Shown: positions 1 to 8,060 of the stretch, in pieces
How the letters are laid out: each line of letters begins with the position of its first letter
How positions within the stretch are numbered: the first letter of the stretch is position 1
Assembly: GCA_963663025.1 (NCBI GenBank)
Contig: OY760073.1
Span: 1,302,001-1,366,000, forward strand
DNA from: JAGWBF01 sp963663025
GTDB taxonomy: Bacteria > Chloroflexota > Dehalococcoidia > Lucifugimonadales > JAGWBF01
Direction of reading: 5' to 3'
DNA: 64,000 nucleotides
Notes under the pieces: model-generated
Databases searched by the model: none
Told to the model about the DNA's origin: nothing
Seen by the model: only the letters and a program-made list of their open reading frames with translations
Made by a program: the position numbers and the translations under genes

Positions 1-2
1 TG

Positions 3-2681
3 TACCAGGAGGAGTTCGACGCCGTTCGGAAGGCGCAAGAGGCTCACCACACCCTGACCGGCGAGCAGTGGGGCAGACTACAGGGCATCATATTCTGCCA
101 GAGGCCCTTAAAGCCCGTGAAGCCGGGATGGTGCCAGTTTGAATACGAACACGAAGAGAGAAGGGCGGCCAAGGCCCTGCCGGTGTTCCAGGAGTTCCGA
201 ATCCTCCAAGAAGTCAACAACCTGAAAGTGAGAGTCGGGACCGAGCCGGAACGCCCCCTGAATCCCCAGGAACGGGAGCGCGTTCTTAAACGGCTGCGTT
301 CGGGCAACGGCATCGATCTCGAGAAACCCACTAAGAATCTGGGTCTGCCTCCCGGCACAGTGGTTAACCTGGCGGCCGGCGGACGCAAGTCGATAAAGGG
401 CGATGAGACCACCGCCAGGCTGGCTTCCTCCGGCCAGCCCGCGACGGCGAAAAGAGCGGTCAGGCCGGGATTGTTCGGTCCAAGGTGGCTCGACCTCTCC
501 CTGGAGAAACGCAACGACATCGTAAGGTTTCTGCTGGAAACCGCGGAACCCGAAGATATCCGTCAGAAGGCCAAAGATGAGTGGGGTCTGGACAAGGCCC
601 AAGCCAAAGCCGTTTCGGAGGTCTCCCTTGTCGCGGGCTACGGCAACCTCAGCGAAAAGGCCATCAGCAAGATTATGCCTCACCTGGAAAAGGGGATGCG
701 ATACGACGAGGCCGTCAAAGAGGTCTATGAACACCACTCGGACTTTCGCAATGAGGAAGCCCACGACTTCCTGCCCTACTACGGCATAGTGCTGCCACGG
801 GATGCGGTGGGGGCTGACCCAAAGAAAGACCCGGAGAATGAGGGCGAAGCTGCCCGCTACGGGCGCTTCCCCAACCCCACCGTACACATCGGCCTGAATC
901 AGCTGCGCCGCGTGGTCAACCGCCTCATCGAAGCCCACGGCAAGCCCGAGGATATCGTCGTCGAGCTAACCCGGGACCTGAAGATGAACTGGGAGCAGAA
1001 GCGGGAGAACGAAAGGAGGCAGCGAAAAGGTAGGCAAGACAACGAACGGTTCAGAAAGTGGCTGGAGGATGCCGAGGTGCACGACATCACCGCCGACATG
1101 CTCCGCAAGCTGCGCCTGTGGGAAGAACAGGGTCCTCCCCATGCGCGGGTCTGCCCTTACACCGGCAAGATCCTTACCTTCGAGATGGTGACATCCAGTC
1201 AGACCGAGATCGACCACATCCTGCCCTTCTCCAAAACGCTGGACAATTCATCTGCCAACATGGTGGTATGCATCGCCAGCTCCAATCGGCTCAAGGGCGA
1301 TCGGTCGCCCCATGAAGCCTTCGGCCATAGTTCCGATGGGTATGATTACCAGGACATTTTAGACCGGGTCGCCAACTTCCAGACGCCGGCCAACAAGAAG
1401 CTTTGGCGATTCCAGCAGGACGCCATGAAAGAGTTCGAGAAACAACGCGATTTCCTGGACAGGCAGCTAAACGAGACCAGCTACCTGTCCCGGACCGCCC
1501 GAACCTACCTGTCTTACCTTTACGACGAGAAGGGAGAGGGCCGGCAGCGGGTCCGTGCCGCTCCGGGTCGGATGACCGCCCTGCTTCGACAAGGATGGGG
1601 CCTGGAAGGAATGCTGCGGGCATCCCCCCAGGGAGAGATACTACGCAAGCAGAGGGACGACCACCGACATCATGCCATCGATGCCTTCGTCATCGCCTGC
1701 ACCACCCAGGGGCTTCTCCAGGAGTTCGCCCGGGCCTCTGCCTCGAACGTCAACCCCGAGGAGAGGTTGGAGGCAGTGGCGAACAAGACAAAGCCGTGGA
1801 ATGACTTCCACCGAAACCAGGTGAAGCCCTTCATCGACAAGATAATCATCTCCTACAAGCCCGACCACGGCAGGCGCGGAGTTAAGGGGCAGACCACAGG
1901 GCAGCTTCATAACGAAACGGCCTACGGGTTGGTAGAGTACTCGGAAGACGGCCCCTCCACGGTAGTCGTGCGTAAGAAAGTGGCCGACTTCAAGAAGCGG
2001 GAAGACCTACAGGCCGTCAGGGATGAGACCATGCGGAAAGCGTTACTTGCCCTTTGGGATAAGGTCTCTGCCGCGACCTCGGAGAGTAAGGAAATTCCCG
2101 CAAGATTTGCCGAGCAGGCAGCCCAGGATGGGGTGAGGATAAAGGGCAGATTGCAATCCGTTCCCGTCCGCCATGTGCGCGTCCTCGATGAGCAATCCAT
2201 CATTCCCATCAGGGACAGAAATGGAAAACTTTACAAGGGCTATCTGCCCGGCGGCAACGAGTTCGCCGAGGTTTGGAGTATGCCTGACGGAAGCTGGCGG
2301 ACGGTGGTAGTGTCCAAATTCGACTCGAACCAGCCGGGGTTCAACTTGAATGATTTTCGGCCTCACCCTGTAGCAAAGCGTATTATGCGCCTTCACATTG
2401 ATGACATGGGGGCACTGGGTGATGGGCCGAACCTCCGTATCGTCCGCGTTAGGCAGATGGACAATAACAAAACCGGGCCACGTCTAGTTCTTGACAGCCA
2501 CAATGAGGCGAACGTTGATGCCCGGATAAGACAAGACGCCAAGACGAGACGCGATACAGGTATCGACGGTGGCATGAAAGTGGAAGTATTCTCCGCGTCA
2601 AAGTTGCGCCGGCTGGGCTTCCGCAAGGTCAGCGTGGACGAAATCGGACGGGTCAGGGACCCGGGGCCGCGAAAGCCGTGA
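3..2681 (+). CDS. cas9: CRISPR-associated endonuclease Cas9, type II-C (5' end outside window)
   Basis: RNA-guided DNA endonuclease that cuts target DNA with crRNA and tracrRNA. The frame is open to the window edge, so the RuvC-I motif and N-terminus lie upstream; 892 residues are visible. Seen: a bridge/REC part with IIFCQRPLKP and FRILQEVNNL; RuvC-II with PEDIVVELTRD (Glu codon 963-965); an HNH domain around 1130-1330 with EIDHILPFS (His codon 1214-1216) and SSNRLKGD; RuvC-III with HHAIDAFVIA near 1667-1690. All catalytic residues that fall inside the window are present, so the nuclease looks intact. The size and the cas9-cas1-cas2 order without csn2 or cas4 indicate subtype II-C. An internal GTG at 117 opens a shorter frame but is not the true start, because family-conserved sequence precedes it. 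The stop overlaps cas1 by 4 bases. Confidence 0.96.
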   Translation, partial: YQEEFDAVRKAQEAHHTLTGEQWGRLQGIIFCQRPLKPVKPGWCQFEYEHEERRAAKALPVFQEFRILQEVNNLKVRVGTEPERPLNPQERERVLKRLRSGNGIDLEKPTKNLGLPPGTVVNLAAGGRKSIKGDETTARLASSGQPATAKRAVRPGLFGPRWLDLSLEKRNDIVRFLLETAEPEDIRQKAKDEWGLDKAQAKAVSEVSLVAGYGNLSEKAISKIMPHLEKGMRYDEAVKEVYEHHSDFRNEEAHDFLPYYGIVLPRDAVGADPKKDPENEGEAARYGRFPNPTVHIGLNQLRRVVNRLIEAHGKPEDIVVELTRDLKMNWEQKRENERRQRKGRQDNERFRKWLEDAEVHDITADMLRKLRLWEEQGPPHARVCPYTGKILTFEMVTSSQTEIDHILPFSKTLDNSSANMVVCIASSNRLKGDRSPHEAFGHSSDGYDYQDILDRVANFQTPANKKLWRFQQDAMKEFEKQRDFLDRQLNETSYLSRTARTYLSYLYDEKGEGRQRVRAAPGRMTALLRQGWGLEGMLRASPQGEILRKQRDDHRHHAIDAFVIACTTQGLLQEFARASASNVNPEERLEAVANKTKPWNDFHRNQVKPFIDKIIISYKPDHGRRGVKGQTTGQLHNETAYGLVEYSEDGPSTVVVRKKVADFKKREDLQAVRDETMRKALLALWDKVSAATSESKEIPARFAEQAAQDGVRIKGRLQSVPVRHVRVLDEQSIIPIRDRNGKLYKGYLPGGNEFAEVWSMPDGSWRTVVVSKFDSNQPGFNLNDFRPHPVAKRIMRLHIDDMGALGDGPNLRIVRVRQMDNNKTGPRLVLDSHNEANVDARIRQDAKTRRDTGIDGGMKVEVFSASKLRRLGFRKVSVDEIGRVRDPGPRKP

Positions 2682-3586
2682 CTACCAGGGTCATAGAGAT
2701 AGCCAGCGACGGGAAACACCTCTCTCGTTACCGGGGCCTCATGACCATATCCGGCAAAGGAGAGCAGGAGGCCCGGGTGCCTTTGGACGACATAGGCGTC
2801 CTCCTGTGCAATGCCCACGGCCTGACCTACTCCAACGACCTGATGACGGAGTTGGCCCGGCGAGGGGTGTCCGTCGTCCTGTGCGGCAACAACTACCTGC
2901 CGGTGGCCTGGCTCTGGCCCCTGGAAGGTAACCACATCCAGGCCCAGCGGATGCGCCGCCAGCTGGAAGCTCCCCTGCCCCTGCGCAAGCGTCTGTGGCA
3001 AGCCCTCGTGAAGGCGAAGATCGTGCAACAGGAGAACATCCTGGACCTGCTGGGCGTGCCCGACGGCGGTCTGAAAGAACTGGCCGGCCGGGTGCGTTCC
3101 GGGGACCCGGACAACGTGGAAGCCCAGGCAGCCCGCCGGTACTGGCCCCGTATCTTCTCCAGGGACTTCCGCCGGGAACGCTACGGGGCCATGCCCAACG
3201 GCTTCCTCAACTATGGCTACACGGTGCTCAGGTCGGCCATGGCCCGGGCTGTTGCAGGCGCCGGCCTCCACCCCTCCCTGGGCATACATCACCACAACCG
3301 CACCAACCCCATGTGCTTGGTGGACGACCTTGTGGAGCCCTTCAGACCCATGGTGGACTACGCCGTGGCCCGGCTTGTGGCCGATGGACAGGAGGAGATG
3401 ACCCCTGAGACCAAGGGGTCCCTGGCGGAGGTGTTGGCCATGGACATGTCCACGGACCGGGGCGTCACCCCTTTGCAGACCTGCCTGGAACGGGCGGCCC
3501 AGTCCCTGGCCCACTCCTTCGAGACCCGTAAGCCATCCCTCAACCTCCCTGGGCCGCCCCTGGCCGAAGCGGGGAGCGCCGACTAG
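2678..3586 (+). CDS. cas1: CRISPR-associated endonuclease Cas1 (type II)
   Basis: Integrase subunit of the spacer-acquisition complex, which works with Cas2. The protein has 302 residues, typical for type II Cas1. Metal-site motifs are visible: Glu in NVEAQAARRYWP, His in LGIHHHNRTNP and acidic residues in CLVDDLVEPFRP. It starts at GTG in a GTGA overlap with the cas9 stop, so it is translationally coupled to cas9. Cas2 follows 7 bases downstream. The sequence looks complete, so adaptation is probably functional. No sign of truncation. Confidence 0.96.
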   Translation: MTTRVIEIASDGKHLSRYRGLMTISGKGEQEARVPLDDIGVLLCNAHGLTYSNDLMTELARRGVSVVLCGNNYLPVAWLWPLEGNHIQAQRMRRQLEAPLPLRKRLWQALVKAKIVQQENILDLLGVPDGGLKELAGRVRSGDPDNVEAQAARRYWPRIFSRDFRRERYGAMPNGFLNYGYTVLRSAMARAVAGAGLHPSLGIHHHNRTNPMCLVDDLVEPFRPMVDYAVARLVADGQEEMTPETKGSLAEVLAMDMSTDRGVTPLQTCLERAAQSLAHSFETRKPSLNLPGPPLAEAGSAD

Positions 3587-3593
3587 GATATTC

Positions 3594-3923
3594 TTGGCGC
3601 TCAGCGGTTATCGGCTCATGTGGATGATGGTGCTCTTCGACTTGCCCGTGGTCACCGCGAGGGAGCGAAAGGATGCTGACAGGTTTCGGAAGTTCCTGCT
3701 GGACCAGGGATTTGACCGCTGCCAGCTATCGGTCTATCTGCGCTTCTGCTCGGGGAAGGAGCAGACCCAGGTCTATACGAAACGGGTGCAGGGGGCCCTG
3801 CCCCCGGCCGGCAACGTCCAGATCATCTATTTCACCGACAAGCAGTACGAGAACATCGTCAGCTTCCAGGGCAAGGTGCGAGGTCCGGTCAACAAAAATC
3901 CGGCCCAGTACGCCCTTTTCTGA
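3594..3923 (+). CDS. cas2: CRISPR-associated protein Cas2 (type II)
   Basis: Structural partner of Cas1 in spacer integration. It is a 109-residue ferredoxin-fold protein with the type II signature GYRLMWMMVLFDLPV and later the conserved block FTDKQYENI. The TTG start at 3594 is preferred because AGGA at 3585-3588 lies five bases upstream and the GYRLM segment is conserved in relatives; an ATG at 3618 would remove it. It is the last gene of the cas operon. The 75 bases after it lead to the first CRISPR repeat and hold no recognisable tracrRNA anti-repeat. Confidence 0.93.
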   Translation: MALSGYRLMWMMVLFDLPVVTARERKDADRFRKFLLDQGFDRCQLSVYLRFCSGKEQTQVYTKRVQGALPPAGNVQIIYFTDKQYENIVSFQGKVRGPVNKNPAQYALF

Positions 3924-3957
3924 CGTCGCTGTGCCGGTTTTTCATAAGCCGATAACC
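3606..3957. repeat. 15-bp inverted repeat bracketing cas2
   Basis: GGTTATCGGCTCATG at 3606-3620, inside the start of cas2, recurs as its reverse complement at 3943-3957 just after the cas2 stop, with 14 of 15 positions matching. A match this long over so short a distance is unlikely by chance. In mRNA the arms could pair and bring the cas2 start close to its 3' end. The function is unknown. Confidence 0.6.
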
Positions 3958-3998
3958 TCCAGGCCGAACCTGTCACCAAGCTGGACTGGAGGCCATCT

Positions 3999-5145
3999 AT
4001 TATAGCCGATGGGAGATCGGGGAGGAACCGCAACACCATCGGTTCTGTCCATCGGTGTTCAAATTATAGCCGATGGGAGATCGGGGAGGAACCGCAACGT
4101 ATTGCGTGGGGGTAGGGGAAGGCGTCGATTATAGCCGATGGGAGATCGGGGAGGAACCGCAACGGCGATGTGCGTCTATGGCGCGCCAGGGACATTATAG
4201 CCGATGGGAGATCGGGGAGGAACCGCAACCGATAGAGCAGTCATGGCTCCAGCAGTGAGATTATAGCCGATGGGAGATCGGGGAGGAACCGCAACTATGA
4301 GCGCTTCCAGGGACGGATTCTCATTATAGCCGATGGGAGATCGGGGAGGAACCGCAACACTATGTCGGGGATCAAGAGGTCCCGATTATTATAGCCGATG
4401 GGAGATCGGGGAGGAACCGCAACACTTGACGGCTGCGGGTGCCAGATGGGGTATTATAGCCGATGGGAGATCGGGGAGGAACCGCAACTAACATACGAAG
4501 TGGACACCAAAACTTGGATTATAGCCGATGGGAGATCGGGGAGGAACCGCAACTACAGTTAGTTATATATACAGTGTCCCGCATTATAGCCGATGGGAGA
4601 TCGGGGAGGAACCGCAACTGATCGACCCCGGAAAGGCGGCTGATCTTATTATAGCCGATGGGAGATCGGGGAGGAACCGCAACTCAGTCCTTCGATTCCC
4701 ATACCCATCAGGTATTATAGCCGATGGGAGATCGGGGAGGAACCGCGACTTAAACACCCGCATATAGCCCCATTCTTCTGATTATAGCCGATGGGAGATC
4801 GGGGAGGAACCGCAACAGCGACGCCGGGATATCCGCCAGGTCGTTTATTATAGCCGATGGGAGATCGGGGAGGAACCGCAACCGCAAGGGAGGCCATAGG
4901 CGAACGGGCCAGATTATAGCCGATGGGAGATCGGGGAGGAACCGCAACGGCGTGATGGACGGCGAATGACCGATGCTCATTATAGCCGATGGGAGATCGG
5001 GGAGGAACCGCAACCGCAAGGGAGGCCATAGGCGAACGGGCCAGATTATAGCCGATGGGAGATCGGGGAGGAACCGCAACTCAGGTGCTTGTGGAGGTCG
5101 CCAGTTTGTATTATAGCCGATGGGAGATCGGGGAGGAACCCGACT
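3999..5145 (-). CRISPR. Type II-C CRISPR array, 18 repeats and 17 spacers
   Basis: The 36-bp repeat, read on the plus strand, begins ATTATAGCCGAT, contains GGGAGATCGGGG and ends GGAACCGCAAC. Repeats start at 3999, 4063, 4128, 4194, 4260, 4323, 4388, 4453, 4518, 4583, 4648, 4714, 4781, 4847, 4913, 4979, 5045 and 5110. Spacers are 27-31 nt. The repeat starting at 4714 has one change (GCGAC for GCAAC). The last one, at 5110, is degenerate in its final six bases. In the type II-C orientation the repeat reads GTTGCGGTT to CGGCTATAAT, so crRNAs are transcribed on the minus strand, towards cas2. Each repeat then ends in TATAAT, a consensus -10 box, as in Neisseria type II-C arrays where each repeat carries a promoter. 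Degeneracy at 5110 suggests the oldest end is cas-distal and new spacers enter next to cas2. Confidence 0.97.
4883..5044. repeat. Duplicated CRISPR spacer (spacers 14 and 16)
   Basis: The 30-nt spacers at 4883-4912 and 5015-5044 are identical; each begins CGCAAGGGAGG and ends ACGGGCCAG. They are separated by a different spacer (4949-4978) and two repeats. This implies recombination between repeats or repeated acquisition of one protospacer. Confidence 0.95.
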
Positions 5146-5174
5146 CCTCGTCAGGTAAACCCTCGATCAGCCTT

Positions 5175-5238
5175 GTCATACCGGCGCGCCGGTATCCAGT
5201 CCCACGCATTTCTGGATTGCGGCTTTCGCCGCAATGAC
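5175..5238. repeat. Dispersed palindromic intergenic repeat, copy A
   Basis: The unit starts GTCATACCGG and ends with CTGGATTGCGGC followed by CGCCGCAATGAC. Outer GTCAT/ATGAC and inner GCGGC/GCCGC arms make it palindromic. A shorter relative lies at 9819-9861. It resembles the REP-like elements common between genes in many bacterial genomes. It sits between the CRISPR array and the 3' end of the glycosyltransferase gene, where it may act as a transcription-end hairpin. Confidence 0.65.
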
Positions 5239-5284
5239 GAAGTTGCGTAGAGGTCTCCCCCGGGCGGGGGCTGAGCGAAGCCCC

Positions 5285-6640
5285 CTAAAGAGAGGCCAGG
5301 AGCTTCAGCTCATCGGCCATGAGCCGGGGGGTCAGGTAGTGGCTGCGGATGTACCGGTGGCCCCAAGCCCCCATCGCCTTGGCTTGATCGGGATTCTCCA
5401 GCAGGTGACGCACCTTGTCGGCGTACTCTTCGATGCTGTCAACCAGGTAGCCGCCCTTGCCGTCTCTCAGCTGCATGGGGATGCCTCCGACCCTGCCGGC
5501 CACCACGGCCGTGGACTTCCACTGGGCTTCCGCAACGACCAAGCCGAACCCTTCCCGGATGGACTTCTGGATCACCACGTCCGAGGAGCGCTGGAAGGCG
5601 TTCACCTCGATGCTGCTGGCGGCGGTGTAGTTGGTGTACATGTGCACGTCGGGGTCGCTGCCGGCGGCTCTCCTGGTCGCCTCGTACATCTCCGCGCCCT
5701 GGGGGTCATCCATGGCCAGGTGGCCCAGCATAGCCAGCTGTACCTCGGGTATGTGCCTCTTGACCCGCCGGTACACCTCCACCACTCCCAGGGGGTCCTT
5801 CCACGGATCGAAGCGGGACACCTGGGTCATCAGTGGCCTGCGGGTGTCGATGCCCGCAAAGGAGAGGATGTTCTCACAAAGGTCGGGCGGGAGGTAGGTG
5901 TTCTTTGGGGTTGTGGGATCGATGGCCGGCGGGATCAGACGCACCTTCTCCGACGGCAAGTCCTTCATGGCGTACTCGGCCATGGTGAAGACCACGGCAT
6001 CGTAGGCATCGACGTAGGGGCGCAGGAAACGCCAGACCTGGGGGTTGGGATCGGACAGGTCGATGTGGCACCGCCAGACCCACTTGGCCTTTCCTGAGCC
6101 ATACATGGACCGGATGGCCGCCGGCTGGGGGTCGTGAACGATGATGTAGTCGTAGTCGTCGTAGGGGAAGGCGGTGTTGCGGGAGTTGGTGTCCAGGTAG
6201 GCGCGCTTAGCCGCGCCGTTCAGATGGTAGTCGCCTCCCTGGAGGGCGTTGTGGAAGGCCTTGGTGACTCGAAAGAACGGGTCGTCCCCGGCAATGGTCA
6301 TCCAATCGGCATGAATGCCGACGTCCCGCATCAGGGGGATGTAGGACCGGAGGATTTCGGCCACTCCGCCGCCGTAGGCGGTCGAGTTGAGGTGCAGCAC
6401 CCTGGCGCCCACCAGCGGGGCAGCCAGCCTTCTGACCTCCTCCAGGGCCTTCGCGCCAACGGGTTTCCGGTAAGACTCGAGGGAGGCATTGCCGACGGAC
6501 ACCCCTTGCAGCGGACCTGTGTTCGCCTCTACCAACGGGACTGATCGGGCAACACGCCTGTGACCGTTTTCGTCTCCATTGCGAGCAGAGCTCGCGGTCT
6601 TATTTCCCGTCAGTGTCCGTTGCGCCAATTCTCCCCCCAT
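5285..6640 (-). CDS. treT: GT4-family glycosyltransferase, trehalose synthase (TreT) type
   Basis: Retaining glycosyltransferase of the GT-B fold. The closest recognisable family is the glycosyltransferring trehalose synthase, which joins an NDP-glucose to glucose. The N-terminal half has VLHLNSTAYGGGVAEIL and DWMTIAGDDPFF, typical of that family. The C-terminal half has SRFDPWKDP and a donor-binding segment SIREGFGLVVAEAQ. About 451 residues, complete. An ATG at 6640 with upstream AGGCGG is preferred; a GTG precedes it by one codon and a TTG just inside is also possible. It is divergent from the epimerase at 6796. The substrate is inferred only from similarity, and other GT4 roles are possible. 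Confidence 0.8.
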   Translation of the reverse strand: MGGELAQRTLTGNKTASSARNGDENGHRRVARSVPLVEANTGPLQGVSVGNASLESYRKPVGAKALEEVRRLAAPLVGARVLHLNSTAYGGGVAEILRSYIPLMRDVGIHADWMTIAGDDPFFRVTKAFHNALQGGDYHLNGAAKRAYLDTNSRNTAFPYDDYDYIIVHDPQPAAIRSMYGSGKAKWVWRCHIDLSDPNPQVWRFLRPYVDAYDAVVFTMAEYAMKDLPSEKVRLIPPAIDPTTPKNTYLPPDLCENILSFAGIDTRRPLMTQVSRFDPWKDPLGVVEVYRRVKRHIPEVQLAMLGHLAMDDPQGAEMYEATRRAAGSDPDVHMYTNYTAASSIEVNAFQRSSDVVIQKSIREGFGLVVAEAQWKSTAVVAGRVGGIPMQLRDGKGGYLVDSIEEYADKVRHLLENPDQAKAMGAWGHRYIRSHYLTPRLMADELKLLASL

Positions 6641-6735
6641 CACATTCCGCCTCGCAGCCTACTTTACCAGTTGACAACAATACCACAAATGCCAAGCATC
6701 TTTTCAATAGGCGCCCTGCTTGATTGACGACGTTT

Positions 6736-6763
6736 TCGACACAAAGGGAGGCGGTGTTACACT
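6736..6763 (+). promoter_or_regulatory. Sigma-70-type promoter for the epimerase gene
   Basis: TCGACA (6736-6741), 16 bases, then TACACT (6758-6763). The start codon at 6796 is preceded by AGGAG at 6786-6790. Confidence 0.5.
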
Positions 6764-6795
6764 GGTGATAACGAAAAACCGGGTAAGGAGTCGAT

Positions 6796-7776
6796 ATGAC
6801 AACTTTGGTTACCGGAGGCGCCGGATTTGTAGGCAGCAACATCATCAGGGAGCTGGCCCAACGGGGACACGAAGTGGTGTCCCTGGACCTGACGCCGCCC
6901 GATGAGATGGTCCTGAAGTACCTCGAACCCTGGGCCTCCCAGGTCAGCTTTTCGACGGGCAGCATCCTGGAGCCGGGCGACCTCAGGAAAGCGGTGGAAG
7001 GGAGGGCCATAGACAAGGTCGTCCACGCCGCCGTATTCACCGCCACCCGGGAAGATATAGAGAAGGAGAGCAGCCTCCCCATCGTCAGCATTAACGTCGT
7101 GGGCACGACCAACGTGCTCGAGCTGGCCTCGGGCCTGCCCCTGCGCCGATTCCTGTACGTCAGCTCCGGGGCTGTGTACGGCGAAGCCCGCGGGTCCGAA
7201 GAGCTACTGGGGGAGGATGTCATGCTGTACCCGCGCACCCTCTACGCATCCACCAAGTACGCCAGCGAGCTCCTGACCCGGCGCTACGGCGAGATGCACG
7301 GCTTCCCTGCCGTCAGCGTGCGCCTGGCATCGCCCTATGGCCCCATGGAGCGGGTCACCGGACACAGGGCGGTTATGTCAGTGCTGTACGAATGCACAGG
7401 CAGGGCGGCCCGTGGGGAGGCCATACCTGTGGGCGACCGAAGCCTGGGGAGGGACTACACCTACGTCAGCGACACCGCCGCCGGCATCTGCCGGGTGTTG
7501 GATGCGCCCACCCTGTCCCACGATGTGTACAACATCACCACGGGCCGGAAGGTGACCCTGGGCGATATAGTGGACGCCCTCCAGGAGGTGCGCCCCGGCC
7601 TGTCCGTCTATGACGACCCGGCCAAGGTGTACGGAAACCTGTTCCCGGGCTATGTGCGGGGCGTCCTGGACGGCGCCCGCCTTCGGCAGGACACGGGCTG
7701 GGAGCCCAGCTTCGATCTTTCGATGGGACTTGCCGACTATTTGGGCTGGCGGGACACCGCACCGTTCCTGGACTAG
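6796..7776 (+). CDS. NAD-dependent epimerase/dehydratase (extended SDR, GalE-like)
   Basis: Extended short-chain dehydrogenase of the sugar-nucleotide epimerase type, 326 residues. Seen: the dinucleotide motif TGGAGFVGS at residues 6-14, the catalytic YASTK (Tyr-x3-Lys) near residue 155, and the Ser segment YVSSGAVYGE near residue 120. ATG start with AGGAG five bases upstream. The substrate cannot be told from sequence. Its neighbour is a glycosyltransferase on the other strand, so a role in surface or storage sugar metabolism is plausible. Confidence 0.87.
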   Translation: MTTLVTGGAGFVGSNIIRELAQRGHEVVSLDLTPPDEMVLKYLEPWASQVSFSTGSILEPGDLRKAVEGRAIDKVVHAAVFTATREDIEKESSLPIVSINVVGTTNVLELASGLPLRRFLYVSSGAVYGEARGSEELLGEDVMLYPRTLYASTKYASELLTRRYGEMHGFPAVSVRLASPYGPMERVTGHRAVMSVLYECTGRAARGEAIPVGDRSLGRDYTYVSDTAAGICRVLDAPTLSHDVYNITTGRKVTLGDIVDALQEVRPGLSVYDDPAKVYGNLFPGYVRGVLDGARLRQDTGWEPSFDLSMGLADYLGWRDTAPFLD

Positions 7777-7843
7777 CCGGCGGTTCCGTTTGCTTTAGCG
7801 GATGGGCACACCACTGATCACTTCCACGACTCGCCGGCAGTAA

Positions 7844-8041
7844 ACGGAACCAGATGGGGCTTACCGGTACCTGCCATCGGTCATGATTCATGAGTTCGGA
7901 CACACCCTGGGGCTTTCTAAACTTTGACACTGATCCTGCGATGGTTAACTTGGATGCTGTGATGAATGGAAGCGATGAAATAACGGTCGAAGACATTGCC
8001 CAATTGCGGGCAATCTATCTTCTTCACAACCCCCATCCTTA
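7844..8041 (+). pseudogene. Remnant of a zinc metallopeptidase (matrixin-like)
   Basis: A frame beginning after a stop at 7841 encodes YLPSVMIHEFGHTLGLSKL and then hits TGA at 7916-7918. One frame over, the text continues to a stop at 8039-8041 with DTDPAMVNLDAVMN and EDIAQLRAIYLLH, which resembles the end of a matrixin-like catalytic domain. HEFGHTLG is the zinc-binding motif, but the third ligand position (normally His) is Lys. The N-terminal part is missing and there is a frameshift, so this is a decayed gene. The family is inferred from the motif alone. Confidence 0.55.
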
Positions 8042-8060
8042 GGAGCCGGGAGGTCCAACG

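Noticed and set aside
2393..3514. A 373-codon minus-strand frame
   Set aside because: Antisense to cas9 and cas1; low-complexity His/Gly-rich text.
3924..3998. Possible tracrRNA between cas2 and the array
   Set aside because: Only a short match (AAGCCGAT) to the repeat and no extended complementarity.
4073..5237. Several open frames across the CRISPR array on both strands
   Set aside because: They repeat the translated repeat unit and are products of the array, not genes.
5234..6097. A 287-codon plus-strand frame
   Set aside because: Antisense to the trehalose synthase-type gene, with no family-like content.
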